Notes: generated by a model from the sequence alone, not told the origin. 64,000 bases of DNA from JABABV01 sp965222855 (GCA_965222855.1 CBDCUL010000012.1:1-64000); one strand, 5' to 3'. Positions 22,658 through 33,417 are shown, counted from the first letter of the stretch. Program-made: numbers and translations.

Positions 22658-22888
22658 ACTGTTTTCCTTCCGTTAGTTATATAATGATTAACATAACTAT
22701 ATCTTTTTATATTTTAACATATAACCTAAAATAAAATTAAATAAAAGTAATTAATTTTTTTAATTACTTTTATTTAGATTTAATAATCACTCAATTTAAA
22801 AACAAAATCTAATTTATAGTTGGCAAATTAAAGATCAATTCACTATACTTATATTATAAATTATTTTATTGATAAATTAGATTAAAAT

Positions 22889-22924
22889 CAAAAACCACTT
22901 TCTAAATTAGAAAGTGGTTTTTTT
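22889..22924 (-). terminator. Terminator of the lac/PTS/aldolase operon
   Basis: Stem AAAACCACTTTCTAA / TTAGAAAGTGGTTTT followed by T residues, 3' of the aldolase gene. Confidence 0.9.
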
Positions 22925-22952
22925 GAAATTAAGGATTTAATATATATAGCAT

Positions 22953-23816
22953 TTATTTTTCTAGTAAAAGATTACTATTTAATAAACTTAAATATTGATC
23001 AACGCGCGTTGCGACAGCATTGATTGCACAACGATTAAATTTTCTTAAATCAAAAATTTGAGCATTATTTTTGAAAAAAGTTTGTAATGATTGATGATAA
23101 ATCATTAATAATTCTGTGCCAATATTAACTTTACGGACTTGGAAAGCTAGTGTTTTAGCAATCTCATCAAAGGCGATTCCAGAAGTACCATGCATTACTA
23201 AAGGAACGTCTTTTAAAGCTTGGCTAACTTTTTTTAATAAAGTAAAATCAAGGATTGGTTTACCTTTATAAACGCCATGACTCGTGCCAAATGCGACTGC
23301 TAATCAATCAACTTTCGTTGCTTGATAGTATTTAATCACATCGTCGTATTCGGCAACAAGCGCAGCGCCACTGTTGAGATCATCTTCTTTACCACCAATA
23401 ATTCCAACCTCACCCTCAACGATGACGGCGGGATGATGGGCTTTAGCATAAGCCATCACAATTTTGGTTTTGGCAATATTATTCGCTAGTGATAAATTAC
23501 TGCCATCAAACATGACTGAATGAAAACCAGCATCAATCGCTTTTTTACAAAGAGTGACACTATGACTATGATCTAGATGAATCATAATCGGGACTTTAGC
23601 TTTTTTCGAAGCAGCGAGTGCCATCGGTACAAAATATTCAAAATCTATATATTTCAAAGCTCCTTCACTAATTTGACAAATTGCGGGAGCGTTATTTTTT
23701 TCTGCCCCTTCAATAACAGCTTTTAACATTTCAAAATTCATCACGTTAAAAGCAGCAATTGCACTATGTGAAGCTAGTGATTTTTTAATAAACGATGCGG
23801 TATCGATTTTTTCCAT
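22953..23816 (-). CDS. fba: Class II fructose/tagatose-bisphosphate aldolase
   Basis: 287 residues. Catalytic Asp82 and zinc ligand His83 lie in HLDHSHS, then VEGEVG, His180 in FGTSHG and His209 in MHGTSG: the full zinc set of the KbaY/GatY/FbaA family. As last gene of an operon with galactose-6-phosphate isomerase subunits, it may split tagatose-1,6-bisphosphate into two trioses; fructose bisphosphate is the alternative. Its 5' end overlaps the membrane gene 23785-24261 by 32 nt, which indicates coupled translation. Confidence 0.93.
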
Positions 23817-24261
23817 ATTTCACCAACTTCCCTTTGTTCTTCGGTTTCCTAAAGCTAAATGCTAAAGGCAGAACAAATCAAAAGATGTAAATATAATCGA
23901 CACTAATCATTACTTGATAATTGCCAGCTTCACTTAAAAAAGGAATGCTAACTAATAATGCATTAGCAATGATTGCCATTACTAATCAAAATCCAGCACC
24001 GATAAAAGTAGTTTTAATTAGTCAATCAGGTAAGTTATTTTTATATTGAATATGCCGATAAGCAATATAAAATCCTAATAATTGACATCCAATAATTGTA
24101 ATAAAAATAATAATGTTGCTTGCATCAAAATGAGAAATATTAGTTTGGAAAAACATAAATAGCGGAATAAATAAAATAATTGATGCAACTAACATCGTAT
24201 AAGTGAATCAGTTATTCGGAATCAGATGTTTCGAAATTTTCTTTTCAAACGCCTTCAACAT
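23785..24261 (-). CDS. Four-helix membrane protein inside the PTS operon
   Basis: 158 residues, four strong hydrophobic segments and a basic C-terminal tail. The ATG at 24261 follows AGAAGGAG, which lies within the 3' end of the PTS gene; the two genes overlap by 50 nt in different frames. The 3' end overlaps the aldolase start by 32 nt. Codon use and hydrophobicity are consistent over the whole frame, so it is not a chance frame. No family recognised. Position suggests a helper of sugar uptake. Confidence 0.72.
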
Positions 24262-26206
24262 ATCGCATAGCTCCTTCTGATTTTTGCGCTAAATTAATAT
24301 AGTTTTGAGCATCGATATTGTGAATTTTTAAATTATATTCTTTAGCATCTTTCAAAATTTCATCTTTATAAATTCGTAATTGGGGCGACAAGATTACTAA
24401 ATCTGATTTTTCCATTTTCGTACGGTGATTACCGTAAGATGAGGAAGAGAAAGTATATTCTTTATCTTTACCTAAAAGTTTTGCCCCTTGAGCACAACTA
24501 TGAGCAAACATCGCACTAGTTCCCGCGCCATAACATAAGATTAAGACATTGCGAATTCCAGCTATTTTTTGATTAGTTACTTTCGTAATAGTTTCCACAA
24601 TGTGCGCTTTTTTATTAGTTCTATTTGCAATAATTTCTGCTTTACGATCGCGACGTTCTTGCATTAGAATGGCATGACGTTTTACACGCATTTCTTGGCG
24701 TTTTTCACGATTTAGTGCTAAATCATCTTTTAATAATAATAATTTAGTTGAAGTTGTTGCGTATCGAGGTGATTCTTTAGCGGAGAACAACATGGCGAGA
24801 TGGTATTTTCAACGCGTTACAACATTGTAGTGTAGTGGTGCTTCAACGCCTAGTTCTTCCATTTTCTTAACTTCTTGACCACATAAAACTTTATCATAGA
24901 CTAATAAGAATGGTAGTCAAAATACAGCATCAACTAATAAAAATACTGCAAACATAATAAAGCATCTTGGGTCTAGTGCTGTTCCTAAATAGAGGCCGAT
25001 AACCGCAGGGGTTGATCACGGTACCGAAACGGACTGAGCGTTCATTCCTAAATTAATAACAAAGAATTTGAAGATACAAATATTCATAATTGGGATAATT
25101 AAGAACGGGATTAACATAATCGGATTTAAAATCATTGGTGCTCCAAATAATAATGGTTCATTAACTTGAAAGAATACCGGAATGATTGAAGCGATTCCAA
25201 CTGCTTTTGCTTGTTTTGATTTAGCAAACAAAATAAACAATAATGGCACTACTAATGTCGCGCCGGTTCCTCCAATTGTTGAAGTGAAATCATATGACAT
25301 TTGGTAAGTTAAAATATGTATCGCATGATGATGACCATTAATTAAAGCTTGATTGTCAGTTAGATTTTTAGTCATAAATGGTACTAGAAACGGACGTGTA
25401 ACTGAAGGACCATGAATTCCACAAAATCAAATTAAGGCTGTCGCAAATGCAATTCCAATTAAAGCTGGATAACTATCAGATGAATGAATTAGTGGTTTAA
25501 CTAATTGAAACAATCCTTGGGTGATTGTTTTTCCATCAGAAATTTGCATATAGCCAAAGCCAATTAATCAATATGGGATTAGTGCAAAAGCTAGGGGAAT
25601 AATATCAGCAAATGATTGTGATACTCCTTGTGGTACTGCTTTTGGTAATCTAATTGTAATGTTTCAATAGAGTGTTCAATAGAAAATTCAGGGGAGAGTT
25701 AATCCAACGATAATTCCCATGATCATTCCTTGAGACGCTAAATAAGAAATATTTAGCGTTGTCCCAGCAACACCTTTATCATTATAGTTAATGACTCCTG
25801 CTAATAGAATAATTGCCATTGCTCCGGCAAACCCAGCAATAATCGTATTAATTTTACGATCATCTGGTAGACGAGTATTTAATTTTTTAGAAAATGCAAC
25901 AGCAATCCCACTGGCAAACCAGATGGTCACAATTCCCATCGTAAAAGTATACATCGTACTTAAACATTCAGTTGTTTGAACGTTTCAATGTCAATTACTT
26001 TGAATTGCTGGTGGAATTCACATAATTAAACCAATTAAAGAAGAAAAGATAATAATTGGTAAGGTAACGTAGAATCCTTCCATCATTGAGCGTAAATAAC
26101 GGTTTCCCGAAATTTTTTGTAAAACTGGTACTAAACGTTTGTTAATAAATTCCTCGACTGCTCCCATTTTCTTTTTTTGTGAAAGATTAGCTTGATTTGC
26201 GCTCAA
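24212..26206 (-). CDS. lacE: PTS lactose/cellobiose-type permease, fused IIC-IIB
   Basis: 664 residues. The N-terminal EIIC domain opens FINKRLVPVLQKISGNRYLR and has about ten helices, with the substrate-region motif FQVNEPLLFGAPMILNP. A linker of basic helix (RREK/RDRK-rich) leads to a C-terminal IIB domain whose phosphorylated Cys is in VLILCYGAGTSAMFA. The fusion order IIC-IIB is that of LacE. The start is uncertain: TTG at 26206 lies 2 nt after the IIA stop, and ATG at 26166 (MGAVEEFINK) is the alternative. It imports and phosphorylates a beta-galactoside or beta-glucoside. Confidence 0.93.
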
Positions 26207-26208
26207 AA

Positions 26209-26517
26209 CTAACGCTTATAAAGTTCAATTAAAAAAGGTAGTAATTCTTTTAATAGTAAAGTTGTCATTAAATGATCTTGGCCATGGACCATCGTCATTG
26301 TTGGTTCTGAATAATTGCCTTTGGCTTCTTCAAATAATAAATCTGTTTGTTTAGAATGGGCTAGGGTAATTGATTTTTGCGCTTTCGCTAACAATTCCTC
26401 AATCTTATCAAAATTTCCGGCTTTCGAATTAATGAGTGCTTCTAGTAAATAAGAACGCGCCTCACCCGAATGACTTACTAATTCAAAGCCTTTAAAAGTC
26501 ATGGTTTTTTTATCCAT
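26209..26517 (-). CDS. lacF: PTS lactose/cellobiose-type IIA component
   Basis: 102 residues. The helical IIA fold has SHSGEARSYLLEAL near the N-terminus and the phospho-His in SITLAHSKQTDLL; VHGQDHLMT is the conserved C-terminal segment. AGGAGG sits 7-8 nt before the ATG at 26517. It passes phosphate from HPr to the IIB Cys of the next gene, 2 nt away. Confidence 0.95.
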   Translation of the reverse strand: MDKKTMTFKGFELVSHSGEARSYLLEALINSKAGNFDKIEELLAKAQKSITLAHSKQTDLLFEEAKGNYSEPTMTMVHGQDHLMTTLLLKELLPFLIELYKR

Positions 26518-26561
26518 ATCTAAATCCTCCTATTAGGATAATTTATTTTTTATCATAAAAA

Positions 26562-27104
26562 TTATCAATAGCGATTTTTTGCTTGAACTACGCCATTAGT
26601 ATATTTTCCTTTTTCTCAGCTAGTAATTTCTTGACTGAAAGGATTTTTTCCTAAAGGTAGTGTTTTGTTAATTAAGTTGTTAATTCGAATTATTAGTTTT
26701 TGGTTTTTGATCGTTGCTCGATATTTAGTTGTTAAGAAATTATCAATAATTTCTAATGCTAATCCAGTGCCAGTAATCCGACCACCAATTGCAATCACGT
26801 TGGCATCTAAGTTACGACGTGACTGAATTGCCGAATAGACATCGCGCACTAATGCACAACGAATCCCTTTAACTTTATTAGCAGCATTACTAATTCCAAC
26901 GCCAGTACCACAAATTGCAATCCCTAAATCAGCTTGTTTATTAATAACTGTTTGGGCAATTTTGTAACCAAAAATCGGATAATGTGTTCGCACTTTATCA
27001 AATGTACCAACATCAATAACTTCATGGCCTAAACTTAGTAGGTGTTCTTTTATCGTATTTTTAAATTCCGTTACAATATGGTCGTTACCAATTACTATTC
27101 GCAT
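26562..27104 (-). CDS. lacB: Galactose-6-phosphate isomerase subunit LacB
   Basis: 180 residues. IGNDHIV and EVIDVGTFDKVRTHYP, the loop LGIAICGTGVGISNAANK, GIRCALVRD and NVIAIGGRITG follow LacB closely. The C-terminus WEKGKY resembles the WDRGEY end of LacB. The RpiB/LacAB fold uses this Cys as catalytic base. With LacA it converts galactose-6-phosphate to tagatose-6-phosphate. The first codons overlap the lacA stop by 10 nt. Confidence 0.93.
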
Positions 27105-27526
27105 AATGATAACTCCTTATCTAACATATCAGTTCGGACTAAATGACGACCACCCTCAAATTGAGCGCTTAAAAATCGATCAACGATTTTTAAGCCATAA
27201 GGAACGGCGACAACGTCACTGCCTAAAACTAATACTTTACTGTTGTTATGTAACTTAGTCATAAAAGCACTATGTTCATCACTGATTTGGGCAGCAACGA
27301 TACCTGGAAATTTAGAGGCAATCATAAAAGATGCATTGCCAGTTTCGTCAATTAAAATCGCATCATCAACAATACCTTCAACTAATAAATTCATTCCTTC
27401 AACAACTCGATCAAAAAATTCAAGCGCAGTTGATTCAATAATTTTATGATTTTCTAATTTTAATCTAGTTTTAATTTCATCATATAAAAGTTTATTTTTT
27501 GAACGGTTATTTATAAAAAGTGTCAA
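27095..27526 (-). CDS. lacA: Galactose-6-phosphate isomerase subunit LacA
   Basis: 143 residues from a TTG at 27526, which has AGGAGG 8 nt upstream; no ATG is better placed and the longer frame adds non-conserved residues. The LacA signature is present: ASFMIASKFPGIVAAQISDE, HNNSKVLVLGSDVV and FEGGRHLVRTDML. The family lacks the catalytic Cys, which LacB carries. First gene of lacA-lacB-IIA-IICB-membrane gene-aldolase. Confidence 0.92.
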   Translation of the reverse strand: MTLFINNRSKNKLLYDEIKTRLKLENHKIIESTALEFFDRVVEGMNLLVEGIVDDAILIDETGNASFMIASKFPGIVAAQISDEHSAFMTKLHNNSKVLVLGSDVVAVPYGLKIVDRFLSAQFEGGRHLVRTDMLDKELSLCE

Positions 27527-27760
27527 AAAGTGTCCTCCTATTTTTTTACAATATAGTAGTTTTCTAAACATTTTATTTTTATTATTTAAATTCATTCAAA
27601 ATTTTTAATAACTATTAAACATTAAATTTTTTACTTAACCTTTGTTTTGTTAATTAAACTTTCGTTTTTGTTATACGGACATATTTGATTTATTTAAAAA
27701 TCATTCACAAAATCTTGATCAGTTATAAAACTGTTCTAAGAGTAATTTAATAAATTTATT

Positions 27761-27784
27761 TTGTCATATAATTTGTCATATAAA
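27761..27784. repeat. Tandem direct repeat upstream of lacA
   Basis: Two adjacent 12-nt copies of TTGTCATATAAT (the second ends AAA). It lies about 240 nt before lacA in a gene-free stretch (27527-27909) that otherwise holds the palindrome at 27805. Confidence 0.6.
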
Positions 27785-27804
27785 TTTATTCAAAATATTA
27801 ATAA

Positions 27805-27820
27805 TGTGATGTTTATCACA
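27805..27820. promoter_or_regulatory. Operator-like palindrome
   Basis: Perfect inverted repeat TGTGAT-GTTT-ATCACA, upstream of the lac operon and downstream of the orphan 5S gene. The shape suits a dimeric repressor or activator. No regulator gene is adjacent. Confidence 0.45.
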
Positions 27821-27909
27821 AAAAAATAATAACACATTATTTTAATACTTTCACTATAAATATTATTATTATCAATTAATTAACAATTGTATTATAAAAT
27901 TTGCACATA

Positions 27910-27935
27910 AAAAAAAGGGGAATTATTGCCCCTTT
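27910..27935 (-). terminator. Terminator of the orphan 5S rRNA
   Basis: Stem AAGGGG / CCCCTT followed by a run of T on the minus strand, directly 3' of the 5S gene. Confidence 0.85.
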
Positions 27936-27936
27936 A

Positions 27937-28047
27937 TTTCGGTATGGCACTGCGCTATTCTTGCTTATGCTACATTCACCGCAAAGATGTTTAACTTCTG
28001 TGTTCGATATGGTAACAGGTATTACTATCTCGCTATAAGCACCATAC
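27937..28047 (-). rRNA. rrf: 5S rRNA, orphan divergent copy
   Basis: Read on the minus strand it begins TGGTGCTTATAGCGAGATAG and keeps the 5S core GAACACAGAAGTTAAACATC and GCAAGAATAGCGCAGTGCCA. It differs from the copy at 59603-59713 at a number of scattered positions. No 23S or 16S gene is next to it. It is bounded by its own terminator and by a long hairpin upstream, so it is a single-gene unit. Confidence 0.9.
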
Positions 28048-28090
28048 GTAAGCTATTTAGTATATATTAATATGATAACTAAATTAATTT

Positions 28091-28138
28091 AAAAAAGCAA
28101 TATTTTATTATTAGTAATAATAAAATATTGCTTTTTTA
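28091..28138. terminator. Long perfect hairpin between 5S and secreted-protein gene
   Basis: A 22-23 bp stem starting AAAAAAGCAATATTTTATTA with a 3-nt loop. It lies between the 3' end of the 28221-29144 gene and the orphan 5S gene, both on the minus strand. Confidence 0.85.
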
Positions 28139-28220
28139 GTGGTTATAAATGGGTTATTAAATAATAAAAAACCAGTTAATTATCTTTATTTTTATTATTT
28201 AATGTTACATCTTTTAGTTT

Positions 28221-29144
28221 TTAATAATTGCTACTTCATACAAAATCAATTGTATTAATGTTGATTTTAATGTTTGTATATTGGAATAGAAATTGCATAC
28301 ATTTATAATGAATATTATGATGCGGTGTAATTCGATCAATTTTATCATATGCAGTATCTCAAATATTAAAGTTATAATTATCAAAATTCTGATCTAAATT
28401 ATTTATGCTATAGGAATCAGAAACTCCATTGATAGAATTGGTATCTATATCATCTGGTATACCTGAATATTTAGATCCATCACCAGACCATGATCAACAT
28501 GTATTAAAGAAGCTATTTGTAATCGATGCTCTATAATCACTATGACTGCTAACACTCATAAAAGTATACATACAACAAGCCACACCCATTGGATCATATT
28601 CCTTTTGAGTAAATCAAGAATAACTAGCTCAATCAGACATATGGCCATTATTAGATGTTTCCACCTTAAATGAAAATGAATAACTGATGCTAATTGTTAA
28701 ATGATATGTTGATGGATCTGGATTTTGGCCATTGTTATAAGGAGCAATTTTGAATAATTTATGCTTTATATTTTGTACAGTTTGATTTGAATAATTATTA
28801 ATTAAATTAGATAAATTGAATGTTTTTTTAGTATGGTAATAATGATCTCCTGCCGGATTATTGAACTGACTCTCTTCAGTATAATGATCATCGCTATTAA
28901 CATTTGGGTTTAAAGTTGCATTAGTATATGTTTTTGTATCTCCTGCTCCCAAGCTAAGAGATAATGATGAATTATCATCATTGTAATTGGAATTATTTTT
29001 TAATGGATTATTTAGTTTATGACTAACAGATGCACATAATAAACTAACTGGTTTTTGGTGAGCATAATGGGTTGTAAAGCTAACTGGAATTGATGAAGAA
29101 ATACCAATAATAGAAGCAATATTAATAAAATATTTAAATTCCAT
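28221..29144 (-). CDS. Secreted protein, possible partner of the MACPF-like protein
   Basis: 307 residues. The signal-like N-terminus is MEFKYFINIASIIGISSSIP. ATG at 29144 with GGAG 9 nt upstream; the gene overlaps the end of 29134-30924 by 11 nt, so both are made together. The N-terminal half is Ser/Asn-rich with a region of alternating polar/hydrophobic strands (YHLTISISYSFSFKVE). The C-terminal half is Trp- and Cys-containing (GVACCMYTFM, SFFNTCWSWSGDGS). The ASITNSFFNTC segment resembles ATIMPS-xxSNC in the 55345 and 57478 proteins. No named family. Confidence 0.75.
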
Positions 29145-30924
29145 GACTATCTTCTCCATCATAAAGCGGATCAAAAGTCATAAGGTTTTTTAGCGCTGTT
29201 GTATATCCAAAGTCATTATTCTTGGATTGATCTTTTGATAAATCATAATAATACCCAGTATGACTATAATGTAAATTATCATTATTATTGATAATAAAAT
29301 GATTAAATTCTCCGTTGCTGTATTGTGCATATACATCTTTGATAACTCATAAACTTAAATTTGTATTATTAAAAGTAAAATCTTCTTTTACCATTACGAT
29401 ATTTACAAAATTATCAGCAGATTGATTGCTATCAATTAAAGCTAAATTAAGTTCATTTCCATGTCCGTTAATAGTGTTAATTCCTTCAATATAAAAATTA
29501 TGATTATCACTACCGTTTTTCATTGTAAAACTTGTATGATTGAATCAATCAACAATATTAAGATCATCATAACCTTGAAATGATTGTCTAATTGTATTAA
29601 TTGATTGCAACATTAAAGTATCAGTATGTTTTAATAATAAATTATCAATTGCATCGCCAGTAGTGAAAAGATCATTATAACGTGAATCGATATTAGCGAT
29701 ACGCGTATAATCATCAACGAATTTATTATTGTTAGATGGTGATGGTGTTGGTCGTGGATGAGTATTGTCTGATAAAACGTCTTTATTTAAAGCAATTGCT
29801 TCATCAAAATATTTATCTAACTCAGGAAATTTTTTCATTAGATATAAATATGGATTAACTGCATTAACTCAAGGCATAAAATCAATATATTTATCTAAAT
29901 CAGTTGCATTATTAAGTCCTTTTGGAAATCATTGAGCAACATTATCGGCTGATCCGGTTGTCGGATCTTTGTGATAATCATTAATAAATGTTTCAGAATT
30001 AGATAATATTTTACCTATATCACCGCTAAAGCTATCTATATTAATTCCGTCAACAGGCAAAATATTTTCAGCTTCTCCAGGAAATGTTTGGTATTGTAAA
30101 TTAATAGAATTATGACCTTTATGTGATTGATGCAATTCATTAACTGCCAATTTTAAATCATTTAAACCATAATGAGCTGATAGTTTTGTTTTTATTGAAG
30201 TTCGTGTATTTTGATCACTGCATTTAATTTGTAAATTAAATAAAACTTGTCTAGTTGCAGTTTCATGAAATATTAATCGGTCGGAATATCTTTTAATAAA
30301 TGAACTTCAAGCTTTTGGATCTTTTTGATTTTGACTTTGACAATAATTTATTATATTTTGGGCAATTGGACTAATAGAAGCATCATCTTCTAAAAAGACT
30401 TCATCTACTGTTGTTGAATATGAGAATATAGCAGATATTGTTTTACTATCAGTTTGTGTGCTATTAAAAAAATTAACAGCAGCCGATCCTCCTAATTTTT
30501 TAAAACCAAATTTTAAAGATGTATTAACTCCTAAATTTTTAATTAATGACGAAGTATCATTAATGCTATTAAATGTTAATGCTGTACTTTTTGTACGAAT
30601 GCTAACTTTTGATAAATCATCACTTTTAAAAATTGAATGAATTGAATCAATACCATTAGTTACATCATAACCTGTTCCTAAAGCATTATAGGGTGCATCA
30701 TTTACCCCGAGGTTTGCATTTAAAGTTTGAATTTGATGCAAATATGTTTTATAAGATATAGTGCTTGATAAAGCACTATTATATTCAGAGTTAGTATGAT
30801 TTGTATGCAGACTATTATTTGTTGGGTTAGCTATAGTATGGTTGTTGTGAGCGACCATAGTGACACTACCCGAACAAATTAATGGACTTGATATTAATAT
30901 TGTTTTTAATAAATTACGATACAT
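29134..30924 (-). CDS. Large secreted protein, possible MACPF-like pore former
   Basis: 596 residues. AAGGAG before the ATG at 30924. Signal-like N-terminus; the Cys in SPLICSG is not a convincing lipobox. Residues about 78-90 read ALGTGYDVTNGID, like the LGxGYDxxxG opening of many MACPF domains. Next comes a Ser/Thr/Gly-rich strand region (SLKFGFKKLGGSAAVNFF). Then WSSFIKRYSDRLIFHETATR and NLQIKC..., in the place of the F..(Y/F)GdxF...GG segment. The glycines of the signature are not kept, so the call is tentative. The C-terminal 300 residues are unassigned. Translationally coupled to the secreted gene 28221-29144. Confidence 0.7.
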
Positions 30925-31039
30925 TTGATAACAACTCCTTTTTTCATTTTTTTTAATTGAATTTTAAATATGGTAAATTACTATACAGTGTAATTTTATC
31001 ATAAAATAATGTTATTATTTATAATAAAGAGGTGTAATA

Positions 31040-32497
31040 ATGAAATTGATTAAAAAACATAAAATAAAAAATATCATTGGATTATCTTCAATGGCGCTGT
31101 TAATTTTGTGTTCAACAGCTTGTGGTAGTAGTAAAAATACTACTACTTGAATACCAACAACTGCTGCTAATACGGATAATATTTTAATTAATTACAGTGA
31201 TGAAAATAGTGTTATGAATACTCTTAATGATTATTGTCACCACCAATTAAAATCTTGATTCGGGATCGAAGTGGCTAATAAAAATCCTCGTCTTTTTGCA
31301 AACGCTAATGCAAAAAATTTAGGAAATATGAATTTTTTCAGAGTTAATAGTGCAATGCGCCAACAATATCATTTAAATTCAAGTGTTAAATATTGGGTAG
31401 ATTGATCCAAATGAACAATATTCAAATCTCCTTTAAAAATGAAAATTAAAGATGCTTATTTTAAAAATGATGGATCCTCTGATGGTTGAGAATGACAAAT
31501 GGTCGATTTTAAAAAATTAAATATTAATCATCCAAATGATATTAAAGTATATGAAAAATCAATTATCCATCAAGAAATAGTTCAAAAAATGCATGAATTT
31601 CAAAATGCTTTATCAGATTTTGAAAATCAATGTCATAACGAAGTGGCTATTCAATACAATTACACAATTACAAATGATTCTACTCATAATCCTTCATATA
31701 ATCCTGGCGATGGTCCTGAAATACAAGAATTTGTTATTATTAGTAACGTAATTAATTTTGATAATCCTTATTATAACGGATTTGACTATATTGCCCAATA
31801 TAATTATCTAAGAACAAAAAATTATTATTTATTGAATAACGTAGTATCTACTGACATTAATAGTTATGCGCTAGAAACCAATGATAAAGATCGCTATAAA
31901 AACTTAATGCAAAGCTTTTTAAACGAGTTTGACCCGGTGAATTTTCATAACATTAAAGATTATGTTGATTTAGAAATTAAAGATACTAATTCTGCAGATT
32001 TATCAAAAATATATAATATTAATTATCATAATCCAGATATAAAATATATTATTACTTTAACAGATAAAGTTATCTACAATAAAAAATATACTCGTGATAA
32101 TGAGAAAGAATGAAATGTTAAGACATTATTAATGAGATTCCGACCGTTGTATGGATGAAAAAGTGATTTTATTAAATATAATAATGTCAATAATTTTCAA
32201 AATGATAATTTATTTAAAAGTGTTGCCAATCTAGACAATATCATAATTTCAGACTGGTATTCTATAATGTCTGTAAACAGAGTGTTTCGAGATTTAGCAA
32301 AACACAGTATTTTTTTAGTTCAACAAGGTCAAGGAATTGGTTGGGCTCATGACAAAAACAATAAAAACTTATACAGTAATGACCACGCCATTAGTTGAAG
32401 TGAACAATTATTATTCAGTTTATGTGGTAAAAACAATGATTTTCAAAAAAAAACTATCACTCAAGTAAACCGTTTTCATATGACAAAACCTTGATAG
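31040..32497 (+). CDS. Lipoprotein, unknown
   Basis: 485 residues. The basic N-terminus and hydrophobic core end at CSTACGSS (lipidated Cys about 28). AGAGGTG precedes the ATG. The mature part is polar, aromatic-rich, with many Trp encoded by TGA; there are no obvious repeats. Segments like YDIxQYNYLRTKNYYLLNN suggest a mixed alpha/beta extracellular domain. It is divergent from the MACPF-like gene with 115 nt between them. No homologue recognised. Confidence 0.8.
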
Positions 32498-32515
32498 TTA
32501 ATTTTTAATAAACAA

Positions 32516-32550
32516 AAAAAACTATATAGCTTTGAAGCTAGATAGTTTTT
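32516..32550. terminator. Terminator between convergent lipoprotein and aldolase-like genes
   Basis: Stem AAAAACTATATAGC / GCTAGATAGTTTTT with one mismatch and T-rich ends on both strands. Confidence 0.8.
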
Positions 32551-32562
32551 TATTTATAATAA

Positions 32563-33417
32563 TTAGTTTTTATTGATTGATCCAAATGTTTTTAAGTAAT
32601 TTACAACAGTACTTTTCATTTCTTCAATCGCGGCCAACTGGGCGCTACGGATATCAAAAACATTGGGATTATGTTCGAAAAATGTTTCTAAACTTTTCGT
32701 ATATGTAATTAATAAATCAGTTTCGACATTGACTTTAGCAACTCCAAGTTTGATTGCTTTATTAATTTTTGCAAAATCAATTCCCGAAGCACCATGCATC
32801 ACAATTGGGCAATCAGTTAAGTTGCGTGTTTCTTCTAAAATCTCAAAATTTAATTGTGGTTCTGTCTGATAACGTCCATATTGCGAACCAAAAGCAACTG
32901 CTAGCATGTCAACTTTTGTTTTATTAACAAACTCTTTTACTTTTTGAGGATTCGCATAGAAGCGTTCTTTATCAGTAAATTTATCGTTGTCAGAAACTGA
33001 AAATATGCCAATTTCACCTTCAACAATAACTTTGTGCTTATGTGCATAAGCAACAATTTCAGCTGTTTCAATTAAATTTCTTTCAATTTTATGATGACTA
33101 CCGTCAAACATAACTGATGTAAAGCCATAACTTATGGCTTTCTTAATGATTGCAAAATTAGTGCCATTATCTAGCTGTAATGCGACATCTACTTTTGCGT
33201 TTTGAGCGGCCCTAATCGCCATTGGTACAAAGTATTCAAAATCAATATATTTAGTAATTGAGCGTTCGCTAATTTGACAAATAATTGGTGACTTCGTATG
33301 TTCGGCTGCATCGATAACCGCTTTTAAAGTTTCATAATTGATGATATTAAAAGCACCGATTGCGTATTTGTTTTGTTGGGCTTTTTTAATCATTTTTAAA
33401 GGACTGACTAATGCCAT
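32563..33417 (-). CDS. Class II aldolase homologue lacking zinc ligands
   Basis: 284 residues, clearly homologous to the aldolase at 22953-23816 (GAFNIINYETLKAVIDAAE, ICQISERSITKYIDFEYFVP). The catalytic Asp is kept as Asp83 in QLDNGT, but the next residue, normally a zinc His, is Asn84. The second zinc His is Tyr180 (FGSQYG). Only His208 (MHGASG) remains. ATG at 33417 with AGAGGTG. The protein is otherwise intact, including the C-terminal helices, so it looks selected but not a standard metal aldolase. Single-gene unit between surface-protein genes. Confidence 0.9.
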   Translation of the reverse strand: MALVSPLKMIKKAQQNKYAIGAFNIINYETLKAVIDAAEHTKSPIICQISERSITKYIDFEYFVPMAIRAAQNAKVDVALQLDNGTNFAIIKKAISYGFTSVMFDGSHHKIERNLIETAEIVAYAHKHKVIVEGEIGIFSVSDNDKFTDKERFYANPQKVKEFVNKTKVDMLAVAFGSQYGRYQTEPQLNFEILEETRNLTDCPIVMHGASGIDFAKINKAIKLGVAKVNVETDLLITYTKSLETFFEHNPNVFDIRSAQLAAIEEMKSTVVNYLKTFGSINKN

